Shown piece after piece: positions 17,064 to 26,037 of a stretch of DNA of 64,000 bases. The stretch is from Arenibacter certesii DSM 19833 (GTDB taxonomy: Bacteria; Bacteroidota; Bacteroidia; Flavobacteriales; Flavobacteriaceae). The stretch's first letter is position 1; every line of letters starts with the position of its first letter. The stretch lies in contig NZ_AUCB01000005.1 in NCBI RefSeq assembly GCF_000429545.1, forward strand, positions 1 through 64,000. Direction: 5' to 3'. A program made the position numbers and the translations under genes. Under the pieces are notes generated by a model. It did no database searches, had not been told where the DNA came from, and was given only the letters and a program-made list of their open reading frames with translations.

Positions 17064-18308
17064 ATGCGTAGTATAATTAGCATTGTTTTCTTCTTAATTT
17101 TTAGCCTTTCCATTCATGCACAGATTCAGGAGGAAATAAACGCCCCCACCCATATTAAATCTATCCAATTTAAAGGCAATACGGATGATCAATTTCCTAT
17201 AGTTGCATTGGGTGAAACTGTTTTTTTAGAATTTGATGATCTCCTTGCCAATGAACAGGATTATTACTATAAAATTGTACATTGCAATTACGATTGGACC
17301 CCCTCCTCACTGTTAAAGTCGCAATATTTACAGGGAATGGACAATGAGCGAATTACAGATTACCAAAACAGCTACTCCACTTTACAGCCCTACTCAAATT
17401 ACAAACTTAGCATTCCCAATGAGTACACCAAGCTAAAAGTTAGCGGCAATTATATTTTAGAGGTTTACAATAGCTACAATGAAATTCAGTTTTCTCGAAG
17501 ATTTCTGGTTTATGAAGATAGGGTAAAGGTAGGCGGAGTTGTTAAACGGTCTAGGGATTTTAACCACATCAATGAAAAACAGGTAGTTCAATTTAATATC
17601 AACACCCAAAATTACCCATTAACAAACCCCAGCAAGGAGGTTAAAATAGCAATTTTACAAAACGATCAATGGGCCACCTCCCTTGGAAATATACCACCGC
17701 AGTTTATCCTTGGCACCGAACTGGTCTACAAATACGATAAAGAAACCAGTTTCTTTGGTGGGAATGAATATTTTAATTTTGATACCAAGGACGTACGAGC
17801 CCCTAGCTCTTCCATTTCAAGAATAGCGCTCACTGACCTCTACAACCACTATTTATTTGCAGATTACTTTAGGTATGACCGTCCCTACACCTATTATCCT
17901 GATATCAATGGGGATTTTGTAATAAGAACCCTTCAGGGGCCAGAAGCGTCCAGGGAAGCAGAATACACCTATGTACATTTTAAACTCCCCTACACGGATA
18001 AGATCGGTCTAAATGAAGTATACGTATATGGGAAATTTAATAATTACGCGTTAAACGAGGAGAACCTAATGACCTATAATGAGGAGACAGGCCATATGGA
18101 AGTCACACTTAAACTGAAACAAGGGTTTTACAACTATAAATATGTAATGGTACGCCAGGACGGCACCTTAGATAAAAATACCATTTCCGGAAACTTTCAT
18201 TTTACTGAAAACAAATACTTAATCCTTGTATATTACAGGCAATTTGGAGATCAGCACGACAGCCTGATAGGAATTGGATCAGCAAATTCTAGGAGCATCA
18301 CAAATTAG
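17064..18308 (+). CDS. Type IX secretion system Plug-like protein (DUF5103)
   Basis: The 414-residue exported protein starts at 17064, giving a clean signal peptide (MRSIISIVFFLIFSLSIHAQ). The upstream ATG at 17034 is before a probable promoter box. The N-terminal half matches the DUF5103 pattern: FKGNTDDQFPIVALGETVFLEF, then YYYKIVHCNYDW near residues 62-73. The C-terminal part includes YVYGKFNNYALNEEN and MEVTLKLKQGFYNYKYV, an immunoglobulin/CBM48-like fold. In Flavobacterium johnsoniae a DUF5103 protein plugs the periplasmic side of the SprA translocon. That role is inferred here from family knowledge. It has no T9SS neighbours in operon. Confidence 0.82.
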   Translation: MRSIISIVFFLIFSLSIHAQIQEEINAPTHIKSIQFKGNTDDQFPIVALGETVFLEFDDLLANEQDYYYKIVHCNYDWTPSSLLKSQYLQGMDNERITDYQNSYSTLQPYSNYKLSIPNEYTKLKVSGNYILEVYNSYNEIQFSRRFLVYEDRVKVGGVVKRSRDFNHINEKQVVQFNINTQNYPLTNPSKEVKIAILQNDQWATSLGNIPPQFILGTELVYKYDKETSFFGGNEYFNFDTKDVRAPSSSISRIALTDLYNHYLFADYFRYDRPYTYYPDINGDFVIRTLQGPEASREAEYTYVHFKLPYTDKIGLNEVYVYGKFNNYALNEENLMTYNEETGHMEVTLKLKQGFYNYKYVMVRQDGTLDKNTISGNFHFTENKYLILVYYRQFGDQHDSLIGIGSANSRSITN

Positions 18309-18695
18309 CATTAAAATACCCCTAAAACCATATCATCACCAGATATTCACGCTTTCCTTGACGAAGGGCTAAGATTGAAGCATTTACACCGAATAATTGT
18401 TAATTACCTTCTCCCTTTATTTTTTCTTCTATACCTTGCTGTCGGAAAGCAAAAAAACACGCACTCTCGTTAAAGTTAATAGCATTGGCATTAAAGTTAA
18501 AGACATCGAAATTTTTCTTTGTATTTTTGAAAACCCTTATTATTAAGTCGATTACTTAGTTCATAATCGGCATTTGGCAGGGAGAATAAAACAATCAAGT
18601 TTAAAGCAAAAGGCCCATTGAAGAATAGTCCGGATGCCCATTCGTTTTACCGAAAGAAATAGCTTTTTTTATTAATAAGTTTAGATGAGAATCTT
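18309..18695. other. 387-base gap, no gene seen
   Basis: No supported coding region. A TATTTTTG at 18522-18529 matches the -7 consensus but is 167 bases from apaG. A weaker TAAGTTTA at 18676-18683 lies 12 bases before the apaG start and is the more likely promoter. The direct repeat ttaaagttaa around 18472-18500 is noted only as a minor feature. Confidence 0.35.
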
Positions 18696-19082
18696 ATGAT
18701 TACACAGGTAACCAAAGGGATAAAGATATCCGTTAGCACCACTTTTGAAGGTACATTTTTTAAGAATTATAAAATGCACTTTGCCTTTGGGTATACCATT
18801 ACCATTGAAAACCAAAGTAAAAATTCAGTTCAACTTACCTCCCGTCACTGGCAAATTTATGACTCATTAAATGAGTTGGAAATTTTAGACGGCGAAGGAG
18901 TAATTGGGCAAAAACCCGTTATTAAGCCAGGGGAATCCCATACTTACAGCTCTGGCTGCCTATTAGCTTCTACTATTGGCGCTATGAAAGGACATTACAA
19001 TATGGTAACTTTATCGACTTCCGAGAAGTTTAGAGTTTACATCCCCACCTTTAAATTTAGCGCACCTTTTGCATTGAATTAA
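18696..19082 (+). CDS. apaG: ApaG-domain protein
   Basis: The 128-residue protein has the standard ApaG length and fold signature (fibronectin-III-like). Conserved segments are FAFGYTITIENQSKNSVQL, the SRHWQIYDS strand, and V-I-G-Q-K-P-V-I-K-P-G-E-S-H-T-Y-S-S-G near residues 70-90. ApaG has been linked to Co2+/Mg2+ resistance in enterobacteria, but its biochemical role is unsettled. There is no signal peptide. It is a single gene, with pruA 314 bases downstream under its own promoter. Confidence 0.92.
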   Translation: MITQVTKGIKISVSTTFEGTFFKNYKMHFAFGYTITIENQSKNSVQLTSRHWQIYDSLNELEILDGEGVIGQKPVIKPGESHTYSSGCLLASTIGAMKGHYNMVTLSTSEKFRVYIPTFKFSAPFALN

Positions 19083-19396
19083 AATCAATAAGAAGACACT
19101 TTAATTATAAATTCACTTAGAAAAGCAAGGTGCTGCTGTGCTTACGATGAAAAACACGTAATTAAACGCGCTGTTATTGTTTTTGAATCAGGTTCAATAC
19201 AGTAAGTTGCGCCTAACAATTTTTATATATACCCCTCACCTTACCACCAACTACATCATCTATTTTTTACGCGAGCACTCCCTTATAACCCATAAAATCT
19301 TGCTCCCTAAAACCCAATAATCCTATTCTGTCATGTTTTATTATCGCGGATGCTTTTAGTACCTTTGCGTGAAATTAAATATTTAAAATCATAATT
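19083..19396. other. 314-base gap holding the pruA promoter
   Basis: No gene is supported. The right end holds the pruA promoter (19360-19367). A GC-richer palindrome-like patch ggtgctgctgtgcttacg near 19130 has no T tract. Confidence 0.35.
19360..19367 (+). promoter_or_regulatory. Bacteroidota -7 box for pruA
   Basis: TACCTTTG is an exact TAnnTTTG match, with a TTTT run at 19336-19339 at the right distance for the -33 element and 29 bases to the pruA start. Confidence 0.65.
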
Positions 19397-21025
19397 ATGG
19401 GTAAAGGTTTTTTTCAAGTACCTACAGCATATAATGAGCCAATAAAGAGCTACAAACCGGGATCTCCAGAACGGGAAGAAGTATTGATTCAATACAATAG
19501 CTACTTTAACAATTCTGTAGATATTCCAATGTACATTGGAAGCAAAGAGGTGAGAACAGGCAACACCAAGCCTATGTCTCCTCCACATGACCATCAACAT
19601 ATTGTAGGGCATTATCACCTTGCAGAAAAGAAACATGTTTCAGAAGCTATCGAAAATGCTTTGGAATCCCGTGAAAAATGGGCAAATCTGCCTTGGGAGC
19701 AACGGGCCGCTATTTTTTTGAAAGCTGCAGAATTGATTGCAGGACCATATAGGGCCAAGATCAATGCAGCCACCATGATTGCACAGTCTAAAACGATTCA
19801 TCAGGCTGAAATTGATGCCGCGTGTGAGCTTATAGACTTCCTACGTTTTAACGTGGAGTATATGTCTCAGATCTATGCAGATCAACCAGATTCTTCTGAA
19901 GGTATTTGGAACCGCGTAGAATATAGACCATTAGAAGGTTTTGTCTATGCTATAACCCCTTTCAACTTTACTGCTATTGCAGGAAACCTTTCAGCCAGTG
20001 CCGCCATGATGGGGAACGTGGTATTGTGGAAACCTAGCGATAGCCAAGTATATTCCGCAAAGGTAATCGTAGACATTTTTAAGGAGGCCGGCGTACCAGA
20101 CGGAGTAATCAACGTAGTATATGGCGACCCAGTAATGATTACCAAAGTAGCTTTGGATAGTCCAGACTTTGCAGGTCTTCACTACACCGGATCTACACAT
20201 GTATTTAAGGAACTATGGAAACAGATTGGCAACAACATACACACCTACAAAACCTACCCTAGGATCGTAGGCGAAACAGGGGGCAAGGATTTTATTATTG
20301 CGCATCCAACAGCCAATCCAAAACAAGTTTCTACCGCTATTGTTAGAGGTGCATTTGAATTTCAAGGACAGAAATGTAGTGCCGCTTCCAGAGTATATCT
20401 TCCAAAATCGATTTCTAACGAAATATTGGAATTTGTGAAGGCGGACCTAGCGTCTATGAACAAACCAGGATCTCCAGAAAATATGGGGAATTTTATTACT
20501 GCCGTAATCCACGAAGCCTCATTTGACAAATTGGCCAAGTATATAGACCAGGCTAAAAAGGACAAAAAAGCAACCATATTTGCAGGTGGGAATTATGATA
20601 AGACCAAGGGCTATTTCATAGAGCCAACGGTGATAGTCACTACCGATCCAAAGTACACTACTATGGAAACAGAGCTGTTTGGACCCGTAGTTACTATATA
20701 TGTTTACGAAGATAAAGAATGGTCAGATACCCTAAAGTTAGTAGACAGCACTTCTGAATACGCGCTTACGGGAGCCGTTATTTCCGGTGATCGATACGCC
20801 ATAGATGAGGCTACAAAAGCACTACAGAACTGTGCTGGTAACTTCTACATTAATGACAAGCCTACTGGCGCCGTAGTAGGACAACAACCTTTTGGTGGCG
20901 CTAGGGCCTCTGGCACCAATGACAAAGCAGGATCTGCACAAAACCTATTGCGATGGGTATCTCCAAGATTAATAAAGGAGACTTTTGTAACTCCTGTAAA
21001 TTATAAATATCCATTCCTAGGATAG
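19397..21025 (+). CDS. pruA: L-glutamate gamma-semialdehyde (1-pyrroline-5-carboxylate) dehydrogenase
   Basis: This enzyme oxidises glutamate semialdehyde to glutamate, the second step of proline breakdown, with NAD+. The 542-residue length equals the stand-alone type of the family (the PutA fusion is absent). Motifs: ITPFNFTAIAGNL (cofactor), Glu in RIVGETGGKDF, and the catalytic Cys in EFQGQKCSAASRVY (about residue 332). The C terminus has KPTGAVVGQQPFGGARASGTNDK. It is monocistronic with its own promoter and a strong terminator. No proline dehydrogenase gene lies nearby. Confidence 0.95.
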   Translation: MGKGFFQVPTAYNEPIKSYKPGSPEREEVLIQYNSYFNNSVDIPMYIGSKEVRTGNTKPMSPPHDHQHIVGHYHLAEKKHVSEAIENALESREKWANLPWEQRAAIFLKAAELIAGPYRAKINAATMIAQSKTIHQAEIDAACELIDFLRFNVEYMSQIYADQPDSSEGIWNRVEYRPLEGFVYAITPFNFTAIAGNLSASAAMMGNVVLWKPSDSQVYSAKVIVDIFKEAGVPDGVINVVYGDPVMITKVALDSPDFAGLHYTGSTHVFKELWKQIGNNIHTYKTYPRIVGETGGKDFIIAHPTANPKQVSTAIVRGAFEFQGQKCSAASRVYLPKSISNEILEFVKADLASMNKPGSPENMGNFITAVIHEASFDKLAKYIDQAKKDKKATIFAGGNYDKTKGYFIEPTVIVTTDPKYTTMETELFGPVVTIYVYEDKEWSDTLKLVDSTSEYALTGAVISGDRYAIDEATKALQNCAGNFYINDKPTGAVVGQQPFGGARASGTNDKAGSAQNLLRWVSPRLIKETFVTPVNYKYPFLG

Positions 21026-21043
21026 AACAAGTCGCGTTTGAAC

Positions 21044-21082
21044 AAAAAACCCGTAGTGCTAATGGCGCTACGGGTTTTTTTA
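21044..21082 (+). terminator. Intrinsic terminator after pruA
   Basis: The stem aaaaaacccgtag / ctacgggtttttt, extended by three inner pairs and closed by a five-base loop, runs into Ts. It begins 19 bases after the stop. Confidence 0.88.
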
Positions 21083-21313
21083 TTTTATGATTTCCGGAAA
21101 AAGAATACCCTTCCCCGAACACAATATTGGTTGAAATTTAGCGTTACCATATAACGACTATCCACTTACAACCTAAAACATTACTTTAATGAACAGACCA
21201 ACAACCCACAACAGGAAAAATTTAGAAATAACTTCTTGGGCCGCGAACTTCCCTAAATCACTAAAGGAATATGCAAAACGCTGTAGAGATTCATACCAAT
21301 TTATGTTAAAGCT

Positions 21314-21949
21314 TTAAACCTTATACTTCATTGGCAGATAAACCAATTTCTTAGTTTCAAAAAACTCTTCCTCAAAATAATCCGATATCGGATATACTTC
21401 TACGGTACGATACTCTTTTAATTCTTCTTCCAAATCGCCACCCTTAAGATAAAGGATGCCATTTTTTCGATCGTGAACAGAGTCCTTTTTTATTTTCCCC
21501 TTTACCCAATGCACAAAGGTGGGCATGATCGCTACAGCTCTACTAACAATAAAATCAAATTGCTGATCTAACTCCTCCACACGGGAATGAATAGCCGTTA
21601 CGTTGGTAATCCCCAGTTTATCTACCACCTCTTGTACCACTTTAATTTTCTTGCCTATGGCATCTACCAAAACAAACTGTGTTTCCGGAAATAGAATCGC
21701 TAGGGGAATCCCAGGAAATCCACCACCCGTTCCTACATCTAATACCGAGGAATTTGGAGCAAACTCTTGAAATTTTGCGATTGCCAAAGAATGCAAAACG
21801 TGGCGAATATAAAGTTCATCTATATCCTTCCTAGAAACCACATTGATTTTCATATTCCAATCTTGGTAAACTTCTTGCAACTTTGTAAATTGCTCTTTTT
21901 GCAACTCCGTTAACTCGGGAAAGTATTTATAGATAATAGTAAGATCCAT
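21314..21949 (-). CDS. rsmG: 16S rRNA (guanine-527-N7)-methyltransferase
   Basis: RsmG (GidB) methylates G527 of 16S rRNA using SAM. The 211-residue protein carries MKINVVSRKDIDELYIRHVLHS in two adjoining stretches (residues 33-54), the SAM loop SVLDVGTGGGFPGIPLAI (69-86), FVLVDAIGKK, and FIVSRAVA. It is monocistronic and leftward, with a -7 box (TATTTTTG read leftward) 19 bases before the start. Confidence 0.95.
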   Translation of the reverse strand: MDLTIIYKYFPELTELQKEQFTKLQEVYQDWNMKINVVSRKDIDELYIRHVLHSLAIAKFQEFAPNSSVLDVGTGGGFPGIPLAILFPETQFVLVDAIGKKIKVVQEVVDKLGITNVTAIHSRVEELDQQFDFIVSRAVAIMPTFVHWVKGKIKKDSVHDRKNGILYLKGGDLEEELKEYRTVEVYPISDYFEEEFFETKKLVYLPMKYKV

Positions 21950-21968
21950 ATTTTTGATAAATTATTGC

Positions 21969-21976
21969 CAAAAATA
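21969..21976 (-). promoter_or_regulatory. Bacteroidota -7 box for rsmG
   Basis: CAAAAATA reads TATTTTTG leftward, an exact consensus match 19 bases before the rsmG start. No clear -33 element. Confidence 0.5.
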
Positions 21977-22062
21977 GCAATTTCATGGCCATTGGCTTCG
22001 TTTTAACTACACCTAAATAATAAATAATTTTCTTTTACCGTATATTTACAAAAAATTAAATC

Positions 22063-23166
22063 ATGGAGAATAAAACCATTCGATTTTCTAGAAAAGATTC
22101 AGCTCAGTTTTTCAGAACATTAAATAAAAGAGTCAACGATTACTTTAAGGAAAATAACATTAAAAAAACAGGCAACTGGAAATTACATATAAAAACAGCC
22201 GTTATGTTCACGCTGTTCCTAGCTCCGTACTTCTTAATACTTACGCTAGGATTGCCTAATTGGGCAAATCTACTGCTTACCATCGTCATGGGAATAGGCA
22301 TGGCAGGTGTAGGCATGAACGTAATGCACGATGGTAACCATGGTGCATATTCCAATAAAAAGTGGGTAAACAAAATAATGGGAGGAAGTATTTACATACT
22401 TGCAGGAAATGTTTACAACTGGCAGGTACAACACAACGTACTGCACCACACTTACACCAACATACACGAACACGATGAAGACCTAGAAGCAGGTAGGATC
22501 CTTAGATTCTCTAAGCACGCCAAATGGCATAAGTTTCATAGATTCCAACATTACTATTCCATTCTACTATATGGACTGTTGACCTTTAACTGGGCCATTA
22601 CTACCGATTTCCAACAAATGTACCGGTACACTAAAAGAAAATTATCTTATGGTAAGTTCCCTAGTCCTATTTTAAACTGGAGCATGCTAGTGGTTACCAA
22701 ACTTATCTACCTTACCATTTGGATTATAATTCCCATGTTATTTCTTAGTATAGCATGGTGGAAGATTTTATTAGGATTCTTTATCATGCATTATGTGGCA
22801 GGGGTTATTTTAAGTGTTGTTTTCCAATTAGCACACGTAGTAGACCATGCAGACACGCCTCTACCTGCAGAAGACGGCAGTATGAAAAATACTTGGGCAA
22901 TCCATCAACTTTTCACTACCGTGAATTTTGGCACCAAAAACAGAATCGTTAATTGGTTTACGGGCGGACTTAATCATCAGGTAGAACATCATATCTTCCC
23001 CAACATTAGCCACATTCATTACACAAATATTGCTAAAATTGTTAAAGAGACTGCAAATGAATTTAATTTGCCTTACAACGAATATGAAACTACAAGAAAA
23101 GCTATAATTTCGCACTTCAAACATTTAAAAGAATTGGGCAAAAATCCAGAAATACAATATCAGTAA
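22063..23166 (+). CDS. Membrane fatty acid desaturase
   Basis: The 367-residue di-iron desaturase acts on acyl lipids or acyl-CoA. Three histidine boxes are present: H89-D-G-N-H93, H124-N-V-L-H128-H129 and HQVEHHIFP near residue 307. About four to five membrane helices (48-66, 70-88, 107-120, 208-226, 235-255) separate them. The HxxxHH spacing and the final QxxHH box (QVEHH) put it in the linoleoyl-CoA/front-end type group; the exact regiospecificity cannot be read. A TATATTTA box at 22041-22048 ends 14 bases before the start. It is followed after 13 bases by an aminotransferase gene and may be co-transcribed with it. Confidence 0.92.
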   Translation: MENKTIRFSRKDSAQFFRTLNKRVNDYFKENNIKKTGNWKLHIKTAVMFTLFLAPYFLILTLGLPNWANLLLTIVMGIGMAGVGMNVMHDGNHGAYSNKKWVNKIMGGSIYILAGNVYNWQVQHNVLHHTYTNIHEHDEDLEAGRILRFSKHAKWHKFHRFQHYYSILLYGLLTFNWAITTDFQQMYRYTKRKLSYGKFPSPILNWSMLVVTKLIYLTIWIIIPMLFLSIAWWKILLGFFIMHYVAGVILSVVFQLAHVVDHADTPLPAEDGSMKNTWAIHQLFTTVNFGTKNRIVNWFTGGLNHQVEHHIFPNISHIHYTNIAKIVKETANEFNLPYNEYETTRKAIISHFKHLKELGKNPEIQYQ

Positions 23167-23179
23167 ACCTAATACTATA

Positions 23180-24364
23180 ATGAAGAACCATTTATCCGAT
23201 AGGATTAACTCAATGTCCACTTCGGCCACATTAGCTATGGCCGCGAAAGCGAGAGAATTAAAAAACGAAGGCAAAGATATCATTGGCCTTAGTTTGGGAG
23301 AACCAGATTTTAACATTCCTGAATTCATTAAAGAGGCAGCAAAGGAAGCGATAGATCAGAACTATAGCAGTTACTCCCCAGTAGATGGGTATGCCGATTT
23401 AAAAGAAGCAATAGCCAATAAATTTAAAAGGGACAACGGCCTTACTTACGGCCCTAGTCAGATAGTAGTCTCTACCGGTGCAAAACAATCCTTGGCCAAT
23501 GTTGCCATGGTAATGTTGAACCACGGTGATGAAGTTATTCTCCCAGCTCCTTATTGGGTAAGCTATAGCGATATAGTGAAATTAGCGGAAGGGGTACCTG
23601 TTGAGGTGCCAACGAGTATAGACACCGATTTTAAGATGACCCCGGCCCAGCTAGAAAACGCCATCACCCCAAAAACTAAAATGATATGGTTTAGCTCCCC
23701 TTGTAACCCAAGTGGATCCGTATACAGCAAAGAGGAATTGGAAGGCCTTGCAGCAGTATTGCGTAAGCACCCAAATATCTTTATAGTATCCGACGAAATA
23801 TATGAGCACATCAATTTCAAAGGAAATCACGTAAGTATTGCCAACGTAGAAGGTATGTACGACCGCACAGTAACCGTAAACGGGGTGTCTAAAGCGTTTG
23901 CTATGACTGGATGGCGTATTGGATACATTGGCGCACCAGAATGGATCGCTAAAGCTTGCAACAAGTTTCAAGGGCAGATTACCAGTGGAGCCAATGCCAT
24001 AGCACAACGCGCTACCATTGCTGCTCTAAATGCACCTGTATCGTCCATAAAATTCATGATTGATGAGTTTCATAAGAGACGAGACATCGTATTGGAATTA
24101 TTAGGTGAAATAGAAGGATTTAATTTAAACGTACCAGAAGGTGCATTTTATGTATTTCCAGATATTTCCAGCTTCTTTGGAAAAACACTTAACGGAACTA
24201 CAATTAATAATGCTTCCGATTTCTCATTATACCTTTTGGAAAAAGCCAATGTAGCTACCGTAACTGGTGAAGCATTTGGAAATGAAAACTGTATTAGAAT
24301 TTCTTATGCAGCCTCTGAAAAGGAATTAAGAGAGGCTATAGCCAGAATAAAAGCGGTTTTATAG
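23180..24364 (+). CDS. Class I/II pyridoxal-phosphate aminotransferase (aspartate-type)
   Basis: The 394-residue fold-type I aminotransferase is close to the aspartate aminotransferase Ib group. The PLP lysine is Lys238 in NGVSKAFAMTGWRIGY. Other landmarks are SLGEPDFNIP (substrate-side loop), APYWVSYSD, SSPCNPSGSVYS (Asn176 region) and VSDEIYEHI (PLP Asp205). It ends with an NCIRISYAAS motif containing the carboxylate-binding Arg. It probably makes aspartate or glutamate by transamination. It lies 13 bases after the desaturase and is followed by a terminator. Confidence 0.93.
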   Translation: MKNHLSDRINSMSTSATLAMAAKARELKNEGKDIIGLSLGEPDFNIPEFIKEAAKEAIDQNYSSYSPVDGYADLKEAIANKFKRDNGLTYGPSQIVVSTGAKQSLANVAMVMLNHGDEVILPAPYWVSYSDIVKLAEGVPVEVPTSIDTDFKMTPAQLENAITPKTKMIWFSSPCNPSGSVYSKEELEGLAAVLRKHPNIFIVSDEIYEHINFKGNHVSIANVEGMYDRTVTVNGVSKAFAMTGWRIGYIGAPEWIAKACNKFQGQITSGANAIAQRATIAALNAPVSSIKFMIDEFHKRRDIVLELLGEIEGFNLNVPEGAFYVFPDISSFFGKTLNGTTINNASDFSLYLLEKANVATVTGEAFGNENCIRISYAASEKELREAIARIKAVL

Positions 24365-24385
24365 TCGCATTTAAATTTCGTAAAA

Positions 24386-24424
24386 ACAAAAATGGACATC
24401 CTAACCGATGTCCATTTTTTTTTG
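24386..24424 (+). terminator. Intrinsic terminator after the aminotransferase gene
   Basis: Arms aaaatggacatc and gatgtccatttt are separated by a six-base loop, followed by a long T run. They start 22 bases after the stop. Confidence 0.88.
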
Positions 24425-24545
24425 TTTTTACATTTTGCTAATACCGACCAGAAGACAGAAACTCTACAACTTCTTTTCCGCTTGCCATAGTACTAAAGTA
24501 GGGAAGACAAAATCGCCAACCCCATAATAATGCATTAATCACCCT

Positions 24546-26036
24546 TTAGCTCCTTTTCCAAAAGTAAGGCGTTATCAATATCAACACGGTAAATAGCTCC
24601 AACCTACCTAATAACATTAAAATTCCGCACCACCATTTTCCAAAAGCGGGCAAACTATTATAATTGCTCACGGGATTTAATTCCCCAAAAGCAGGCCCTA
24701 CATTCCCGAGTGAGGATGCAGCACCCCCGATAGCACTAATAAAATCCAGTCCAAGCGCTCCCAATACCAAAGAGCCAATAATAAACAACAACATATATAG
24801 CACAAAGAAAGCTATGATATTATAAACTATATGCTGCTGAACGGTCTTATTATTATAACGCACCGGAATTATAGCGTTGGTATGTAAAGTGCGTTTAAAT
24901 TCCAGCAAGCCATTTTTTATAATCAGAACATGGCGCATAACTTTTATACCTCCCGAAGTAGAACCTGCGGACCCTCCAATAAACATTAGTATAAAGAACA
25001 AGATTGTTAAAAATGGAGTCCATGCAGTAAAATCTGCCGTTACAAATCCCGTGGTAGTAATTACGGAAACCACTTGGAATAGCGCATGTCTAAATGCACT
25101 TTCAGCTTCTCCAAATACCATTGGATGAAAGTCCGAAACCGGCACATTGGCCTTTAAGTATATTACCAAAGCCGAAAGAAGAGCAAAACATACAACTAAA
25201 ATGGAGTACACTTTAAACTCCTCATCCATAATAACTTTTTGGACCTTCCCTTTAAAGGCATAATAACTCAATACAAAATTACTACCCGCCAAAAACATAA
25301 ATAATATGACTATATACTGAACCAATGGTTGATCGTTCCAATACGCCATGCTGGCATTTTTTGTAGAAAATCCACCAGTAGAGAGTGTAGCCAAAGAATG
25401 ATTAATCGCATCAAAAAAGCTCATTCCGGCCAATTTTAACAAGATTGTTTCCGCCACGGTATAACTAAAATAGATCAACCATAATCTTTTAGCCGTATCG
25501 GTAATCCTTGGATGCAACTTATCTCCACTAGGACCTGGCGCTTCTGCGGCAAACAACTGCATTCCTCCTATTCCCAATAATGGTAAAATAGCTATAGCTA
25601 ACACAATTATCCCCATTCCACCTATCCAATGTGTAAGGCTCCTCCAAAAGAGAATGCCTTCTGGCAACGCCTCAATATCATCTACTATAGAGGCACCAGT
25701 TGTAGTATAACCCGATATTGTTTCAAAAAAGGCATTGGTTACTCCAGGAATACTTTCAGAAAAAAGATAGGGCAACATTCCTGAAATAGACATTACCAGC
25801 CATCCAAAAGTAACTATAATATAACCTTCACGGCGCTTAACCTCTTTATCATGCTCCCGGGTGTAGAACATAGATAAGGTTCCGACTAACATAGTAACAA
25901 TTGCTGCAAGGGCAATTTCTATGGTTACACCGTCTTCATAAATACCACTAACAATGGCTGCTAAGACCATAAACCCACCATTGCATAGCAACAGTAGCCC
26001 CATTAAGTGAAAAATTATCTTTGAGTTTAGCGCCAT
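24546..26036 (-). CDS. trkH: Trk-type K+ uptake channel subunit
   Basis: The 496-residue membrane protein has the four-fold M1-P-M2 architecture of TrkH/KtrB. Selectivity-filter segments with the key glycine are visible: TTTGASI (about residue 112), LSTGGFST (about 218), TTTGFVTA (about 330) and SLGNVGPA (about 443). The loop GGSAGSTSGGIKVMR is also conserved in the family. With TrkA it imports K+ across the inner membrane. It lies one base after trkA on the same strand, so it is the second gene of a trkAH operon. Confidence 0.95.
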   Translation of the reverse strand: MALNSKIIFHLMGLLLLCNGGFMVLAAIVSGIYEDGVTIEIALAAIVTMLVGTLSMFYTREHDKEVKRREGYIIVTFGWLVMSISGMLPYLFSESIPGVTNAFFETISGYTTTGASIVDDIEALPEGILFWRSLTHWIGGMGIIVLAIAILPLLGIGGMQLFAAEAPGPSGDKLHPRITDTAKRLWLIYFSYTVAETILLKLAGMSFFDAINHSLATLSTGGFSTKNASMAYWNDQPLVQYIVILFMFLAGSNFVLSYYAFKGKVQKVIMDEEFKVYSILVVCFALLSALVIYLKANVPVSDFHPMVFGEAESAFRHALFQVVSVITTTGFVTADFTAWTPFLTILFFILMFIGGSAGSTSGGIKVMRHVLIIKNGLLEFKRTLHTNAIIPVRYNNKTVQQHIVYNIIAFFVLYMLLFIIGSLVLGALGLDFISAIGGAASSLGNVGPAFGELNPVSNYNSLPAFGKWWCGILMLLGRLELFTVLILITPYFWKRS

Positions 26037-26037
26037 T

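Noticed and set aside
18522-18529. TATTTTTG as promoter of a small RNA
   Set aside because: A single consensus match without a following terminator or conserved structure is not enough.
21189-21317. 42-codon frame between pruA and rsmG
   Set aside because: Overlaps the rsmG end on the other strand and has no conserved features or promoter close by.
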